40,121 bases of DNA from QHCE01 sp038260095 (lineage in GTDB: Bacteria; Actinomycetota; Actinomycetes; Mycobacteriales; QHCE01). The notes beneath the pieces are model-generated. The model was not told the DNA's origin, searched no databases, and worked only from the letters and a program-made list of their open reading frames with translations. The stretch lies in the NCBI GenBank assembly GCA_038260095.1, contig JBBSOC010000012.1, forward strand, positions 1 through 40,121, written 5' to 3'. Of this stretch, positions 31,010 to 38,949 are shown in pieces (the first letter of the stretch is position 1; each line of letters begins with the position of its first letter). The translations under genes and the position numbers were made by a program.

Positions 31010-31899
31010 TGGGCGAAGCCAGGCCTACCGCGGCTCGGCGTCGACTCGGAGCCCAGCTTCGTCAACTGCGGGAGGCAGCAGGCTTGTCTGGTGAACAAGC
31101 CGCCGCAACGCTAGAGGGCTCTCAAGCGAAGATTTCCCGGCTGGAGAGCGGCGTAACTCGACCTGGTATTGCCGATGTAGAGCAGCTGCTGACGCTCTAT
31201 CAGGCCGATGCCGCAACCCAGCAAGCGCTGCTAGCGCTGGTCCGAGAAGCATCGTCTCAAAGCCGCAGTTGGTGGCGGGACTACGTTGATGCGTTCGGTG
31301 TTCAGATTCGACAGCGCGCCGCACTGGAATCTGAAGCATCAACCATTTCACATTTCTGCCCATTTGTAATACCAGGAGTGCTGCAAATTCCTGAGTATAC
31401 GCAAGTGGTTTTCGAACGCACAGGTCACGATGCGTCTCGGAAAAACATTGAGCTGGCTGTTTCCTATCAGGCGGCCCGGAAGAAACACGTGCTGGAAAAC
31501 TTATTGCACTATCGAATTCTCGCTACTACGGCAGCTTTGCAATGGCGACCTGATCCGGCTTTCGACCTGACCGCTCAGCTCTCGGCGTTAGTCGATGAAA
31601 TTTCCGTAGAAAACTGCTTTGAGCTGCGCATACTCACCGAGTTTCCTGTGCATGGCATACTCGCTCCACCGGATTTCAGCATCTTTACTTTCGATGATGA
31701 GGCGGTCCCCGCAGCCGGTTATTTGGAACTTCCCAACGGTTTCAACGCCTTGGAAAGATCAGCTGAAATTGTCTATTACGGCGAGGTTTTTAACAGTTTT
31801 TGGGGTATGGCGCTTTCGGGAGATGATTCCCTTGCCTACGTTCGCGGTTTAGTGAGGACCCCAACAGGGGTAACCATCTCAATGACCACAGCTAGCTAA
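31009..31899 (+). CDS. XRE-type regulator with DUF5753 domain
   Basis: A 296-residue DNA-binding protein. The helix-turn-helix at about residues 10-65 reads RRRLGAQLRQLREAAGLSGEQAAATLEGSQAKISRLESGVTRPGIADVEQLLTLY. The DUF5753 part follows (SWWRDYVDAFGVQIRQRAALESEASTISHFCPFVIPGVLQIPEYTQVVFERTG and the C-terminal SAEIVYYGEVFNSFWGMALS). In streptomycetes such proteins (WhiJ/AbaA-type) pair with a small DUF397 protein and influence development or antibiotic production. Here the DUF397 gene follows 16 bp later. The start ATG overlaps the previous stop. Confidence 0.9.
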   Translation: MGEARPTAARRRLGAQLRQLREAAGLSGEQAAATLEGSQAKISRLESGVTRPGIADVEQLLTLYQADAATQQALLALVREASSQSRSWWRDYVDAFGVQIRQRAALESEASTISHFCPFVIPGVLQIPEYTQVVFERTGHDASRKNIELAVSYQAARKKHVLENLLHYRILATTAALQWRPDPAFDLTAQLSALVDEISVENCFELRILTEFPVHGILAPPDFSIFTFDDEAVPAAGYLELPNGFNALERSAEIVYYGEVFNSFWGMALSGDDSLAYVRGLVRTPTGVTISMTTAS

Positions 31900-31915
31900 C
31901 GGTAATCTATTCGGC

Positions 31916-32122
31916 ATGAAGGACAATCCAGCGCAAATTCAGTGGAAAAAGTCCAGCTCGTGCCTCGGCGGCAGTCAGTGTGTCGAAGTAGCGCAGCTGG
32001 AACCTGGGGTAGTAGGGGTTCGTGACTCGAAAGATCCCGCTGGTCCCGCACTTGCCTTCGCTGCGGTCGAGTGGAGCAGGTTCCTTAGAGGTTTGCGTGC
32101 GGAAATGAGCTCCCGTCTCTAG
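31916..32122 (+). CDS. DUF397 protein, partner of the XRE/DUF5753 regulator
   Basis: A 68-residue protein with the DUF397 pattern: WKKSSSCLGGSQCVEVAQLEPGVVGVRDSKDPAGPALAFAAVEWSRFLRGLR. The SS(x)C...CVEVA...VRDSKDP...W..F core is diagnostic. DUF397 proteins act with the adjacent XRE/DUF5753 repressor, possibly as toxin-antitoxin-like or anti-repressor partners; their biochemistry is not settled. It is 16 bp after the regulator stop, in one operon. Confidence 0.92.
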   Translation: MKDNPAQIQWKKSSSCLGGSQCVEVAQLEPGVVGVRDSKDPAGPALAFAAVEWSRFLRGLRAEMSSRL

Positions 32123-32321
32123 CGGAACTCATTCAACGTAGCTGGATCTACGAGATCAACTAGATACCGGCTGAAAGACAACGCCCTTAAACATGCATAA
32201 TGCATAAAGGTGGCGGCCACAGTGTCCCGGTTATTATATCTGTGGTGGTCGCTTTACCACTGCCATGCATTGTGCAGCACTGCATAGATTAGAAACACCC
32301 TCAAGAAAGCCGAGTTGCAAC

Positions 32322-32708
32322 GTGCCCACAGGCAAGGTCAAGTGGTATGACACCGACAAAGGTTTCGGCTTCCTGTCTCGAGATGACGGCGGCGATGTTT
32401 TCGTGCACCGCGGAGCACTGCCCTCTGGCGTTGACGAGCTCAAAGTGGGCGCCCGAGTGGAGTTCGGCATAGTAACCGGACGCAAAGGCGATCAAGCGTT
32501 GTCGGTACGCGTACTGGATCCCATCCCATCCCTGAGCGCTGTCCACCGCCGTCCAGCCGATGAGCTACACGGCCTCATCGAGGACACAATCAAAGTACTC
32601 GAGGTAAAGATCCAGCCAGATTTACGTCGGGGCCGATACCCCGATCGAAAAGTTGCTAGCAAACTCGCTGAGATGGTTCACGCAATCGCCCGAGAACTCG
32701 AAGGCTAA
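32322..32708 (+). CDS. Cold-shock-domain protein with C-terminal extension
   Basis: A 128-residue protein. Residues 1-65 are a cold-shock OB-fold with RNP1 KGFGFL and RNP2 VFVHRG (TGKVKWYDTDKGFGFLSRDDGGDVFVHRGAL), binding single-stranded RNA or DNA. About 60 extra residues follow (LSAVHRRPADELHGLIEDTIKVLEVKIQPDLRRGRYPDRKVASKLAEMVHAIARELEG), predicted helical and typical of a longer actinobacterial Csp type. GTG 32322 begins the domain; the in-frame ATG 32265 upstream would add 19 non-conserved residues. It sits alone, convergent with the MFS gene. Confidence 0.87.
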   Translation: MPTGKVKWYDTDKGFGFLSRDDGGDVFVHRGALPSGVDELKVGARVEFGIVTGRKGDQALSVRVLDPIPSLSAVHRRPADELHGLIEDTIKVLEVKIQPDLRRGRYPDRKVASKLAEMVHAIARELEG

Positions 32709-32715
32709 AGCCAGT

Positions 32716-34116
32716 TCACAAGTCAGACGTTCGTCGTGCCACAGTCCACCGTCGTAGAGCAACAGCTGCCGCCGCTCCCACGCATACCGCGGCAAGACTC
32801 AGCCCCCAATGTCCGGCAAGTGGAATGAGGCCAACGGCGCCGCCAAATACCCAAGCTAGCTGGAGCAGCGTTTCCGAGCGCCCAAACGCGCTGGCCCGAT
32901 AACCTTCGTCGGCGCCCTGCGCAATCACCGCGTCCACACCCAATTTGCACAGCCCACTCGACAGTGCGGTGACAAACGCTAGGCCGATCGCAGCCGGCAA
33001 ACTGTAGGTCGCGGCAGCACCGGCACAAGCTAGCGTCGCTACCAGCGCCGCTGCGACATGCAGTCGCAGCGGGTGACGAAGTTTGAGTCTGGTCCCTACT
33101 ACAGTCGCGACTAACGAACCCAGCCCCAACGCACCCACAACGGCGCCTAAAGCTACAGCAGCCGGTGGGCCAAGATTGTCCTCGCGAGTACGGAACGCGA
33201 AGTACAGCGTCAAAAACCCATAGAGTGCGCGCAGCGCGCTAGTGGCCACCAAAGCAGTCCAGATCTCTGTACTGAACAGTCCTAGGCTGGTCTTATGGCC
33301 GGGAAACTGGGGCATACGTGGCAGCGCCTCGGGGCGTTGCGAGTCCGTTCGCGGTGGTAGCCGGAGTGCTGAAATCATGCCTACAACAAACACCACCGCC
33401 GCGCCACGTAGTGCCCATTCCACACCAAAATGCGCAAGCGTGACAGCCGCACCGCCAGCGATAGCACCCGCGATTATGCCGGCCAGGGACCCTCGCGCAT
33501 TGGCCTCCACCAACGTCAGGCGCTCGGGTAAAAGCCGGGGTACAGCGGCGCTACGAGCTACACCATAGGCCCGGGAGAGCACGAGCACCCCGAACGCGGC
33601 CGGATACAGGACCCAACTATGCAGTTGACTCGCGATCAGCCATGCTAGGAATGCTCGGGCGAGCATGGTAGTGGCCAGCGCGTACCGGCGGCCGTGTCGA
33701 AAACGGTCCAGAATCGGCCCTACAGCGGGCGCGAGCAGTGCGAACGGCGCCATGGTGATCAGAAGGTAGAGGCCCACTTGGAGCCGGGCCTCACCCACGG
33801 GAACATTGAAAAAAATGGTTCCGGCAAGCGCAACCGCAATCGCAGCGTCACCTGCTACTGACGCTGCATGTAGATCGATCAGACGGTGCATGCCAGTTTG
33901 GCCCGCACCGTCGGCGTTTCGGGCTTTGATTACCCGTCCCCAGCCTCTTCGGCAGACCTTAACGGCCTTTCGCCCGAAGCGGCGCGTTCCGCGCAGTCGC
34001 TTGACGGGCACCGTGGGCGGCGCGGCCGGGCTGTTGCCCTGTGTAGAGTCGTCGATCATCGTGTCCATGGCTGCCGCAACTTTAAGAGGTCGTGCTCGGC
34101 GTTGAAATCCCTCCAT
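32716..34116 (-). CDS. Major facilitator superfamily transporter
   Basis: A 466-residue membrane protein with about 11-12 hydrophobic segments. After a basic N-terminal tail, the first helix begins LHAASVAGDAAIAVALAGTIFFNVP. The loop after the second or third helix has the MFS motif-A-like LDRFRHGRRYALATTMLARAFLAW. The central loop is near RLPPRTDSQRPEALPRMPQFPGHKTSLGLFS. The second half includes SALRALYGFLTLYFAFR and CKLGVDAVIAQGADEGYRASAFGRSETLLQLAWVFGGAVG. The substrate is unknown. ATG 34116 or ATG 34068 are both possible; upstream residues to 34383 are not MFS-like and antisense to the DUF3027 gene. It is divergent from DUF3027. Confidence 0.82.
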   Translation of the reverse strand: MEGFQRRARPLKVAAAMDTMIDDSTQGNSPAAPPTVPVKRLRGTRRFGRKAVKVCRRGWGRVIKARNADGAGQTGMHRLIDLHAASVAGDAAIAVALAGTIFFNVPVGEARLQVGLYLLITMAPFALLAPAVGPILDRFRHGRRYALATTMLARAFLAWLIASQLHSWVLYPAAFGVLVLSRAYGVARSAAVPRLLPERLTLVEANARGSLAGIIAGAIAGGAAVTLAHFGVEWALRGAAVVFVVGMISALRLPPRTDSQRPEALPRMPQFPGHKTSLGLFSTEIWTALVATSALRALYGFLTLYFAFRTREDNLGPPAAVALGAVVGALGLGSLVATVVGTRLKLRHPLRLHVAAALVATLACAGAAATYSLPAAIGLAFVTALSSGLCKLGVDAVIAQGADEGYRASAFGRSETLLQLAWVFGGAVGLIPLAGHWGLSLAAVCVGAAAAVALRRWTVARRTSDL

Positions 34117-34182
34117 CGCCCTGCTGCCCCTATGCCGCTGGTGTGGTTTCTGTGAAAATGTGCACAAAGGGGCGGGCAGCGC

Positions 34183-34947
34183 ATGAACAGGATGGTAGGA
34201 AAAAATACCCTGGTGAGTATTGACCTCCCGGCGCAGCCTGCCCGGTCCGCAGCAGTTCGTCTCGATACAACGTGTGCGCAAGCCGTCGACCTTGCCCGAG
34301 CGGCTCTCGTAGCCGCGGTGGGAGAAGCCTGCGTGGGCGAACACTTGCAGGCGGTGGGGATCGCGGAGCGCCTCGTTGAGCATCGATTCGCAGCATTTCA
34401 GCCCGGATACGTTGCCTGGTATTGGTCGGTGACGACCGCGCGGCCCCCGCGCGGTAAGCAGGTGACCGTCTGCGATGTGGCGCTGCTACCCGCGAAGCAG
34501 TCACTGCTAGCGCCTGCGTGGGTGCCGTGGAGTCAAAGGCTGCGGCCAGGCGATGTGGGCGTGGGCGATCTACTGCCGGCTGCGGCCGATGATGAGCGGC
34601 TCGCGCCATCATTCCTGCTCTCCGAAGACGTCCCGCCTTCCGACGATAATCTGCCGAGCCCCGATGAACAAGTGGGCAAGATCCCAGGCTTGGGCCGGCC
34701 TCGTGTGATGAGCGTGCTGGGCAGAGAGCAGGCCGCGCAGCGCTGGTATGACTCCGATGCGGGGCCGGGCGCCCAACTAGCCAAAGCTACTCGCGAACGT
34801 TGTGGCACCTGCGGATTTTACGTGCAGTTATCTGGTTCACTGGGTGCCGCGTTTGGCGCGTGCGCCAATCTTTACGCCCCCGATGACGGCAGAGTCGTCA
34901 GCGCCGACCACGGTTGTGGTGCCCATTCGGAGGCAGTCGCGGTGTGA
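34183..34947 (+). CDS. DUF3027 protein
   Basis: A 254-residue actinobacterial protein. The conserved N-terminal part spans DLARAALVAAVGEACVGEHLQAVGIAERLVEHRFAAFQPGYVAWYWSVTTARPPRGKQVTVCDVALLPAKQSLLAPAWVPWSQRLRPGDVGVGDLLP. A C-terminal cysteine cluster follows (RCGTCGFYVQLSGSLGAAFGACANLYAPDDGRVVSADHGCGAHSE), which could bind zinc. The function is not known; it is widely conserved beside cold-shock and MFS genes. It diverges from the MFS gene with 66 bp between. Confidence 0.88.
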   Translation: MNRMVGKNTLVSIDLPAQPARSAAVRLDTTCAQAVDLARAALVAAVGEACVGEHLQAVGIAERLVEHRFAAFQPGYVAWYWSVTTARPPRGKQVTVCDVALLPAKQSLLAPAWVPWSQRLRPGDVGVGDLLPAAADDERLAPSFLLSEDVPPSDDNLPSPDEQVGKIPGLGRPRVMSVLGREQAAQRWYDSDAGPGAQLAKATRERCGTCGFYVQLSGSLGAAFGACANLYAPDDGRVVSADHGCGAHSEAVAV

Positions 34948-34975
34948 TGCGTGAGCGGCACGTGGCTGTGGAGCG

Positions 34976-35221
34976 CTACTTTGGCCGTTGAGTCGCTCGC
35001 GTGATGCGTTTAGCGCCTAATGTACCTAAAACGCCGATCAGTATGCCGCTATAGGCCGTGCCCAGCCACCATGTGCGTCCATGTTCGCGGAGCCAGTCCT
35101 GCCCAAACAGCGTGAGCGCGGCAGCGGCAAGCACCCAGATCGATGTGCCGACGAGACTCACCCATACTAGGTTGAGCTCTAGCGGGGGAGGTGGAGGTTG
35201 GGTGCGTGGCGGGTGCGGCAT
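34976..35221 (-). CDS. DUF2530 small membrane protein
   Basis: An 81-residue protein. A Pro-rich cytoplasmic start (PHPPRTQPPPPPLELNL) is followed by two hydrophobic helices (VWVSLVGTSIWVLAAAALTLF and WWLGTAYSGILIGVLGTLG) and a basic tail. The pattern fits the actinobacterial DUF2530 family. No function is established. It converges with DUF3027 and diverges from paralogue A. Confidence 0.8.
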   Translation of the reverse strand: MPHPPRTQPPPPPLELNLVWVSLVGTSIWVLAAAALTLFGQDWLREHGRTWWLGTAYSGILIGVLGTLGAKRITRATQRPK

Positions 35222-35301
35222 GGGCTCACGTTAGCCGATATTCTGGCACACTATTCGACGGATAGGTCCGTAAAGCTTCCCGAGGTATCGGAGACGGTAG
35301 T

Positions 35302-35910
35302 TTGGCCAGCGTGGTGCTTCCGGTGGGGCACGTCTTGGGCCCGTTCTTCACCGATGAACACGCCGAGATCCCAGAGTCTGTCGATATTCGGCTCGGCGAT
35401 GAACTGTCCTCCATTCCGTCCGCCGCCTACGCGGTCTGGGCGATGGCGCACGGCGAACCGGGGACAAGCAGCGGCATGACGCGGGCCACGACGCTCGCCG
35501 CCGCGGCGCAGCTGGTCGATGAGCCGGATCGGTGGTTTGACCAACTCACCGCGCGGAGTCTGTTGGTCGAGCTGCCCGACACTCCGCAGGCGCGGCGGCG
35601 TTTTGCCCGCTCGCATCGGATGCTGCCGCTGGCCCTGGGCCTGGGAAATTCGGCGGAGCACCCGGACCGATTTACTGTGGGAATGGTAAGTTTCCCAGCG
35701 ATTACACTACCCGCTTCGGCGTTTTTAGTCTGGATGTTTGGTCATCACTACCCCAGTTTGTGGCAGACGTGCGAGAATGTAGTCAGTACGACGCAGCTCA
35801 TGATTGGTACGGAAGTGGACCCAGCTGCGGTGTTGGCCGATGTGGTCGCGCTACTACCGCCACTGCTGGCCTACGGATGTGCGTGCCTAGATCGGAGGAC
35901 CGATGGCTGA
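35302..35910 (+). CDS. Paralogue A of an unrecognised three-gene family
   Basis: A 202-residue soluble protein, not recognised. Aligned with the proteins at 36628 and 37401 it shows shared marks: an opening VVLPVGHVLGPFF, AYAVWAMAHG near 43-52, a helix pair leading to RSLLVELP, then FARSHRMLPLALGLGNS, F-x-VG, PSLW and a C-terminal ALLPPLLAYGCACLD. The middle part looks like a degenerate winged-helix fold. TTG 35302 has CGGAG at 35289-35293, 8 bases upstream, and aligns with the other starts. It overlaps the next gene by 8 bases. It is the first gene of the A-zipper-B-C set. Confidence 0.7.
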   Translation: MASVVLPVGHVLGPFFTDEHAEIPESVDIRLGDELSSIPSAAYAVWAMAHGEPGTSSGMTRATTLAAAAQLVDEPDRWFDQLTARSLLVELPDTPQARRRFARSHRMLPLALGLGNSAEHPDRFTVGMVSFPAITLPASAFLVWMFGHHYPSLWQTCENVVSTTQLMIGTEVDPAAVLADVVALLPPLLAYGCACLDRRTDG

Positions 35911-36628
35911 GGAAGCCCTCCCGATGGCTGAGGGAGCGCTCCCGGTACGGCCGGCACGCTCCCTCTGGCTGCACCGATTGCTGTATTCGTTTGTTCCTGC
36001 TGCCGGCTCCGCCGGTGCGGTGGGCGGGGCGATAGGGGGCGCTTATGGAGGCATCGCGGGCGCCGCATTGGGCATGACCATAGGCGTTATGGGCAGTATT
36101 GGACTATACGCCGCAATAAGAGCATACAAAGACCATAAAGAGCACACGGAGCATCTAGTAGAGCTTCACAAGCAGTTCCCTAACGACCCCGAAGGTTTAC
36201 ACGCTGCGGTGAAAGCGGAGCGGGGGAAACACCGCCTCCAGAGGGTGCTTGGCACCGGAATTGTGGCCGGGGCAATGGGGATAACCGGTATCGGTGTCCC
36301 AGCCATGACGGCGCTGCCCGCGCTCGCAGTGGGCGCTGCGGCGCTAGGCGCAGCCTACCTGGCTACTCGGGCATTCCTCGCGGGCAAAAACCGCTTGACC
36401 GATCCCAAACACCTCCGGAATGCCGAGGCCGGAGGGGTTCCGGACGCAGATCCCGAAGAGGTACAGGACAATTCCGATCAACCACCGGTAAATCAGCCGT
36501 TTGCGGCAAGGTTTAGCGATAGGGAGGTAATCCCTCCTCCCAGCGCTCATACGCAGCCCAGCCCTCAATATCCATCTTTACCTGCCGGTAAGCAGCGGCC
36601 CGTTTCAGCTGCGCATGGCCGCGGTTGA
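35903..36628 (+). CDS. Glycine-zipper membrane protein of the A-B-C set
   Basis: A 241-residue protein, not recognised. Residues about 26-62 form hydrophobic helices full of small residues spaced as glycine zippers (GSAGAVGGAIGGAYGGIAGAALGMTIGVMGSIG). A basic linker (YKDHKEHTEHLVELHKQF) separates a second pair of hydrophobic Gly/Ala-rich segments at about 118-155. The C-terminal 85 residues are polar and Pro-rich, likely disordered. Such helices pack tightly in membranes and are seen in pore-forming and membrane-anchor proteins. It overlaps paralogue A by 8 bases and shares a TGATG stop-start with paralogue B. The three are therefore translated together, and it is a likely partner of both. 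Confidence 0.68.
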   Translation: MAEEALPMAEGALPVRPARSLWLHRLLYSFVPAAGSAGAVGGAIGGAYGGIAGAALGMTIGVMGSIGLYAAIRAYKDHKEHTEHLVELHKQFPNDPEGLHAAVKAERGKHRLQRVLGTGIVAGAMGITGIGVPAMTALPALAVGAAALGAAYLATRAFLAGKNRLTDPKHLRNAEAGGVPDADPEEVQDNSDQPPVNQPFAARFSDREVIPPPSAHTQPSPQYPSLPAGKQRPVSAAHGRG

Positions 36629-37251
36629 TGGCCTTTCCTGTGGTTGCTCCGTTGGTTCCGATTGGCCAGTTTATTGGCACCATGTTTGCTGGTCCTGTGC
36701 CTGCCTCTAACACTGCTGGCCAGGCGCAAAGCTGGGGCTACGGGGTTAGGCTCGGAACGGAGCTGGAAGACCTGAACGAGTCGGAATTCGGCATCTGGGC
36801 GCTCTCGCACGGCACCGGAAACGATAAGGTGAACACCGCATCGCGGGGCGCCGTAGAAAAGCTTGCCGGGCAGTTGGACATTGCCGATGCGCAGCATAGT
36901 ACCGATGCCTTGCTGCAGCGTGGCCTGCTGGCGCGGGTGCTCCCGGTGGCGGCGCAGGCTCGCGGATTCGCCCAACATCACCAGCTCATGCCACTGGGCA
37001 TGGGGCTAGGTAACAGCGCCAGCGCGTTGGGGGCATTCACCATTGGTCAGCCAGGGTTTCCTCGAGCAACAGTGAGCGCGGTCATTTTCGATGTCTGGGC
37101 ATTCAGCGCACAGGGCGCTTCGCTCTGGCAAGCGTGCGAGAAAACCGCGGATTGGGGGGAGGAACTCACCCCGGAGAGTCTCGCGCTACTGGTGCTGCAA
37201 GCGTTGCCGGTGCTGCTGGCCACCGACGCGGCCTACATAGACGTGTGCTGA
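36628..37251 (+). CDS. Paralogue B of the unrecognised family
   Basis: A 207-residue soluble protein. It aligns with A and C: PLVPIGQFIGTMF at the start, EFGIWALSHG near 50-59, QRGLLARVLP, FAQHHQLMPLGMGLGNS, GAFTIGQPGFPRATVSAVIFDVWAF, ASLWQACEKTADWG, and LVLQALPVLLATDAAYIDV at the end. ATG 36628 overlaps the previous stop (TGATG); an upstream TTG at 36625 in the same frame is less likely. No cysteine cluster, nuclease or ATPase motif is visible. Confidence 0.7.
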   Translation: MAFPVVAPLVPIGQFIGTMFAGPVPASNTAGQAQSWGYGVRLGTELEDLNESEFGIWALSHGTGNDKVNTASRGAVEKLAGQLDIADAQHSTDALLQRGLLARVLPVAAQARGFAQHHQLMPLGMGLGNSASALGAFTIGQPGFPRATVSAVIFDVWAFSAQGASLWQACEKTADWGEELTPESLALLVLQALPVLLATDAAYIDVC

Positions 37252-37400
37252 GCAAGTTCTGCCAGACAAGTACTGTCCAGTATAGGAAACTGCGACCCCG
37301 TAGAATCTCAGCACAAATCGCCGGGTGTTCTTGCCCATCGTATAGTGCATTCGAGTAGGCTCAGCAGAATATGTAGTTGCGCTTATAGGAGGTCGGCAAC

Positions 37401-38048
37401 GTGGTTGCTCTAGTTGTGCCGGTTGGGCATTTTGCCGGCCCCATGTACACGTCCACCGAGGCTGAGGTTACAGAATCGTTTGAGGTTCGCTTTCGTGACG
37501 GCGTGTTCTCGCTGTCTGCCGAGGAATACGCGGTATGGGCAGTCTCGCACGGCGATCCGGAAAAAGTCTCCAAGCAGCCGCAGTCGCGCCCGGTGGTTGA
37601 AAGCGCCGCCAAAGCGGCGGGTGTGGACGAGCCCGGCCCGATCTTTGATTCGCTGATCGACGATGGCTTACTGGTCTCGGTGATGCCTACCGGTAAATCG
37701 AGCCAAACGTTCGCTGAGCAGCATCAGATGGTACCGTTGGCGCTAGGTCTGGGTAACAGTGCGCAGAACCCGGCAGAGTTCCAAATTGGGTTGCCCAATG
37801 CCCCCAGGGTTTCAGTGGGCTATGACGTTTACCATATGTGGCTGTTCTGCCACCGGCAGCCCACTTTATGGGACGCGATCACCACCATCGCCAAGGAAGC
37901 CGAGGAAGCTAACACCGAAGAGCCCAACGCTGAGGGCGAGGAGAAAATTGAGCTGGTCTCCGATCCGGATGTCCTCCTCAAGGCGCTACTAGCCGCACTA
38001 CCGGTGTTGATCTCCACTAGCTGCGTATTCATAGACCGCAGACCGTAG
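37401..38048 (+). CDS. Paralogue C of the unrecognised family
   Basis: A 215-residue soluble protein in the same family as A and B: VALVVPVGHFAGPMY, EYAVWAVSHG near 43-52, DDGLLVSVMP, FAEQHQMVPLALGLGNS, FQIGLPNAPRVSVGYDVYHMWLF, PTLWDAI and LLAALPVLISTSCVFIDRR. It has an extra acidic insert (AEEANTEEPNAEGEEK) before the last helix. GTG 37401 has the best ribosome site of the set, AGGAGG at 37387-37392. It stands 149 bp after B and may have its own promoter, so it can be expressed separately. Confidence 0.72.
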   Translation: MVALVVPVGHFAGPMYTSTEAEVTESFEVRFRDGVFSLSAEEYAVWAVSHGDPEKVSKQPQSRPVVESAAKAAGVDEPGPIFDSLIDDGLLVSVMPTGKSSQTFAEQHQMVPLALGLGNSAQNPAEFQIGLPNAPRVSVGYDVYHMWLFCHRQPTLWDAITTIAKEAEEANTEEPNAEGEEKIELVSDPDVLLKALLAALPVLISTSCVFIDRRP

Positions 38049-38157
38049 AAGGTGCTCTAAACTGCTTTTCGCCGCAGTTATAGCTTTTGAGCATTATGCA
38101 TGTGCCAAATATTCTAACCCCATAGTTTGGCGTGCCGATTCGTGACAAGCTAACCAG

Positions 38158-38949
38158 ATGTCCAATACCCCCCTTCAAGTACAGCAAGTCGACACTAATC
38201 GTTTTACCGCAGAGCTTGACGAAGACTGGTCCTTTGGCGAGCGGATCAACGGCGGATACCTACAAAGTGTCGCCGCCAACGCCGCTTGTCAAACAGCGTT
38301 ACACGATGATCCGATCGCTGTAACTACAGATTTCCTCATCGCCGCGCAAGGTGGTGCGGCTGAGCTCATCACTGAGCCGCTGCGCTTTGGCAACAGCATC
38401 GACGTCATCCGAGTCATTCTGCGACAAAACGGTCGTGCCGTACTGGTCTCTTCGGTGGTGGTGGGAGCCCTGGACGGAAAACCAGCAGATATGGATATGT
38501 CCGTCAGCGCCGACGTGCCATCGCCGGGCCTCTGCACCCGAATAGAGAGCGACACCCTACCTGGCCGAATTCTGCCGCTGATGGATCGAGTGGAGATTCG
38601 GCTAGCTCCAGAATCCATGCCACTGCTGCGAGGGCAGGCAGATGGAAGTTTCGCGCTTCGCGGCTGGGCGAGAATGGCGGGTGAATCCGAGCTCGATGCT
38701 TTTGCGTGCTTGGCTATCGCCGATGCGTTTCCTCCCGTCACGTTCACGCTTGGGCGGCACAGTTGCGCGCCTAGCGTGCAACTAAGCACCTACCTGCGCA
38801 CCAAGCCGGTGCCGGGCTGGCTGCGGGGTGAGCTGCGTGGCCGCGTGCTCAGCGGTGGATGGTTCGACCAGGACTGCACGGTTCGGGACACCGCTGGAAA
38901 CGTGATTGCGCAATCCCACCAGCTGGTACGCGTACCTCGGCGTAATTAA
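38158..38949 (+). CDS. Acyl-CoA thioesterase-like double-hotdog protein
   Basis: A 263-residue protein of the TesB-like thioesterase group. The first hotdog has DEDWSFGERINGGYLQSVAANAAC and the conserved helix, then AVTTDFLIAAQGGAAELITEPLRFGNSIDVIRVILRQNGRAVLVSSVVVGAL. The second has GRHSCAPSVQLSTYLRTKPVPGWLRGELRGRVLSGGWFDQDCTVRDTAGNVIAQSHQLVRVP. It would hydrolyse acyl-CoA to free acid. In actinobacteria this gene often neighbours sepH, as here. It ends 4 bases past the converging sepH stop. Confidence 0.85.
   Translation: MSNTPLQVQQVDTNRFTAELDEDWSFGERINGGYLQSVAANAACQTALHDDPIAVTTDFLIAAQGGAAELITEPLRFGNSIDVIRVILRQNGRAVLVSSVVVGALDGKPADMDMSVSADVPSPGLCTRIESDTLPGRILPLMDRVEIRLAPESMPLLRGQADGSFALRGWARMAGESELDAFACLAIADAFPPVTFTLGRHSCAPSVQLSTYLRTKPVPGWLRGELRGRVLSGGWFDQDCTVRDTAGNVIAQSHQLVRVPRRN

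Noticed and set aside
32123..32321. Possible riboswitch or small RNA before the cold-shock gene
   Set aside because: Only short hairpins such as GTGGT/ACCAC and ATGCAT palindromes are visible; nothing matches a known RNA class.
34117..34383. N-terminal extension of the MFS transporter
   Set aside because: It is antisense to the DUF3027 gene and has no hydrophobic or MFS-like segment.
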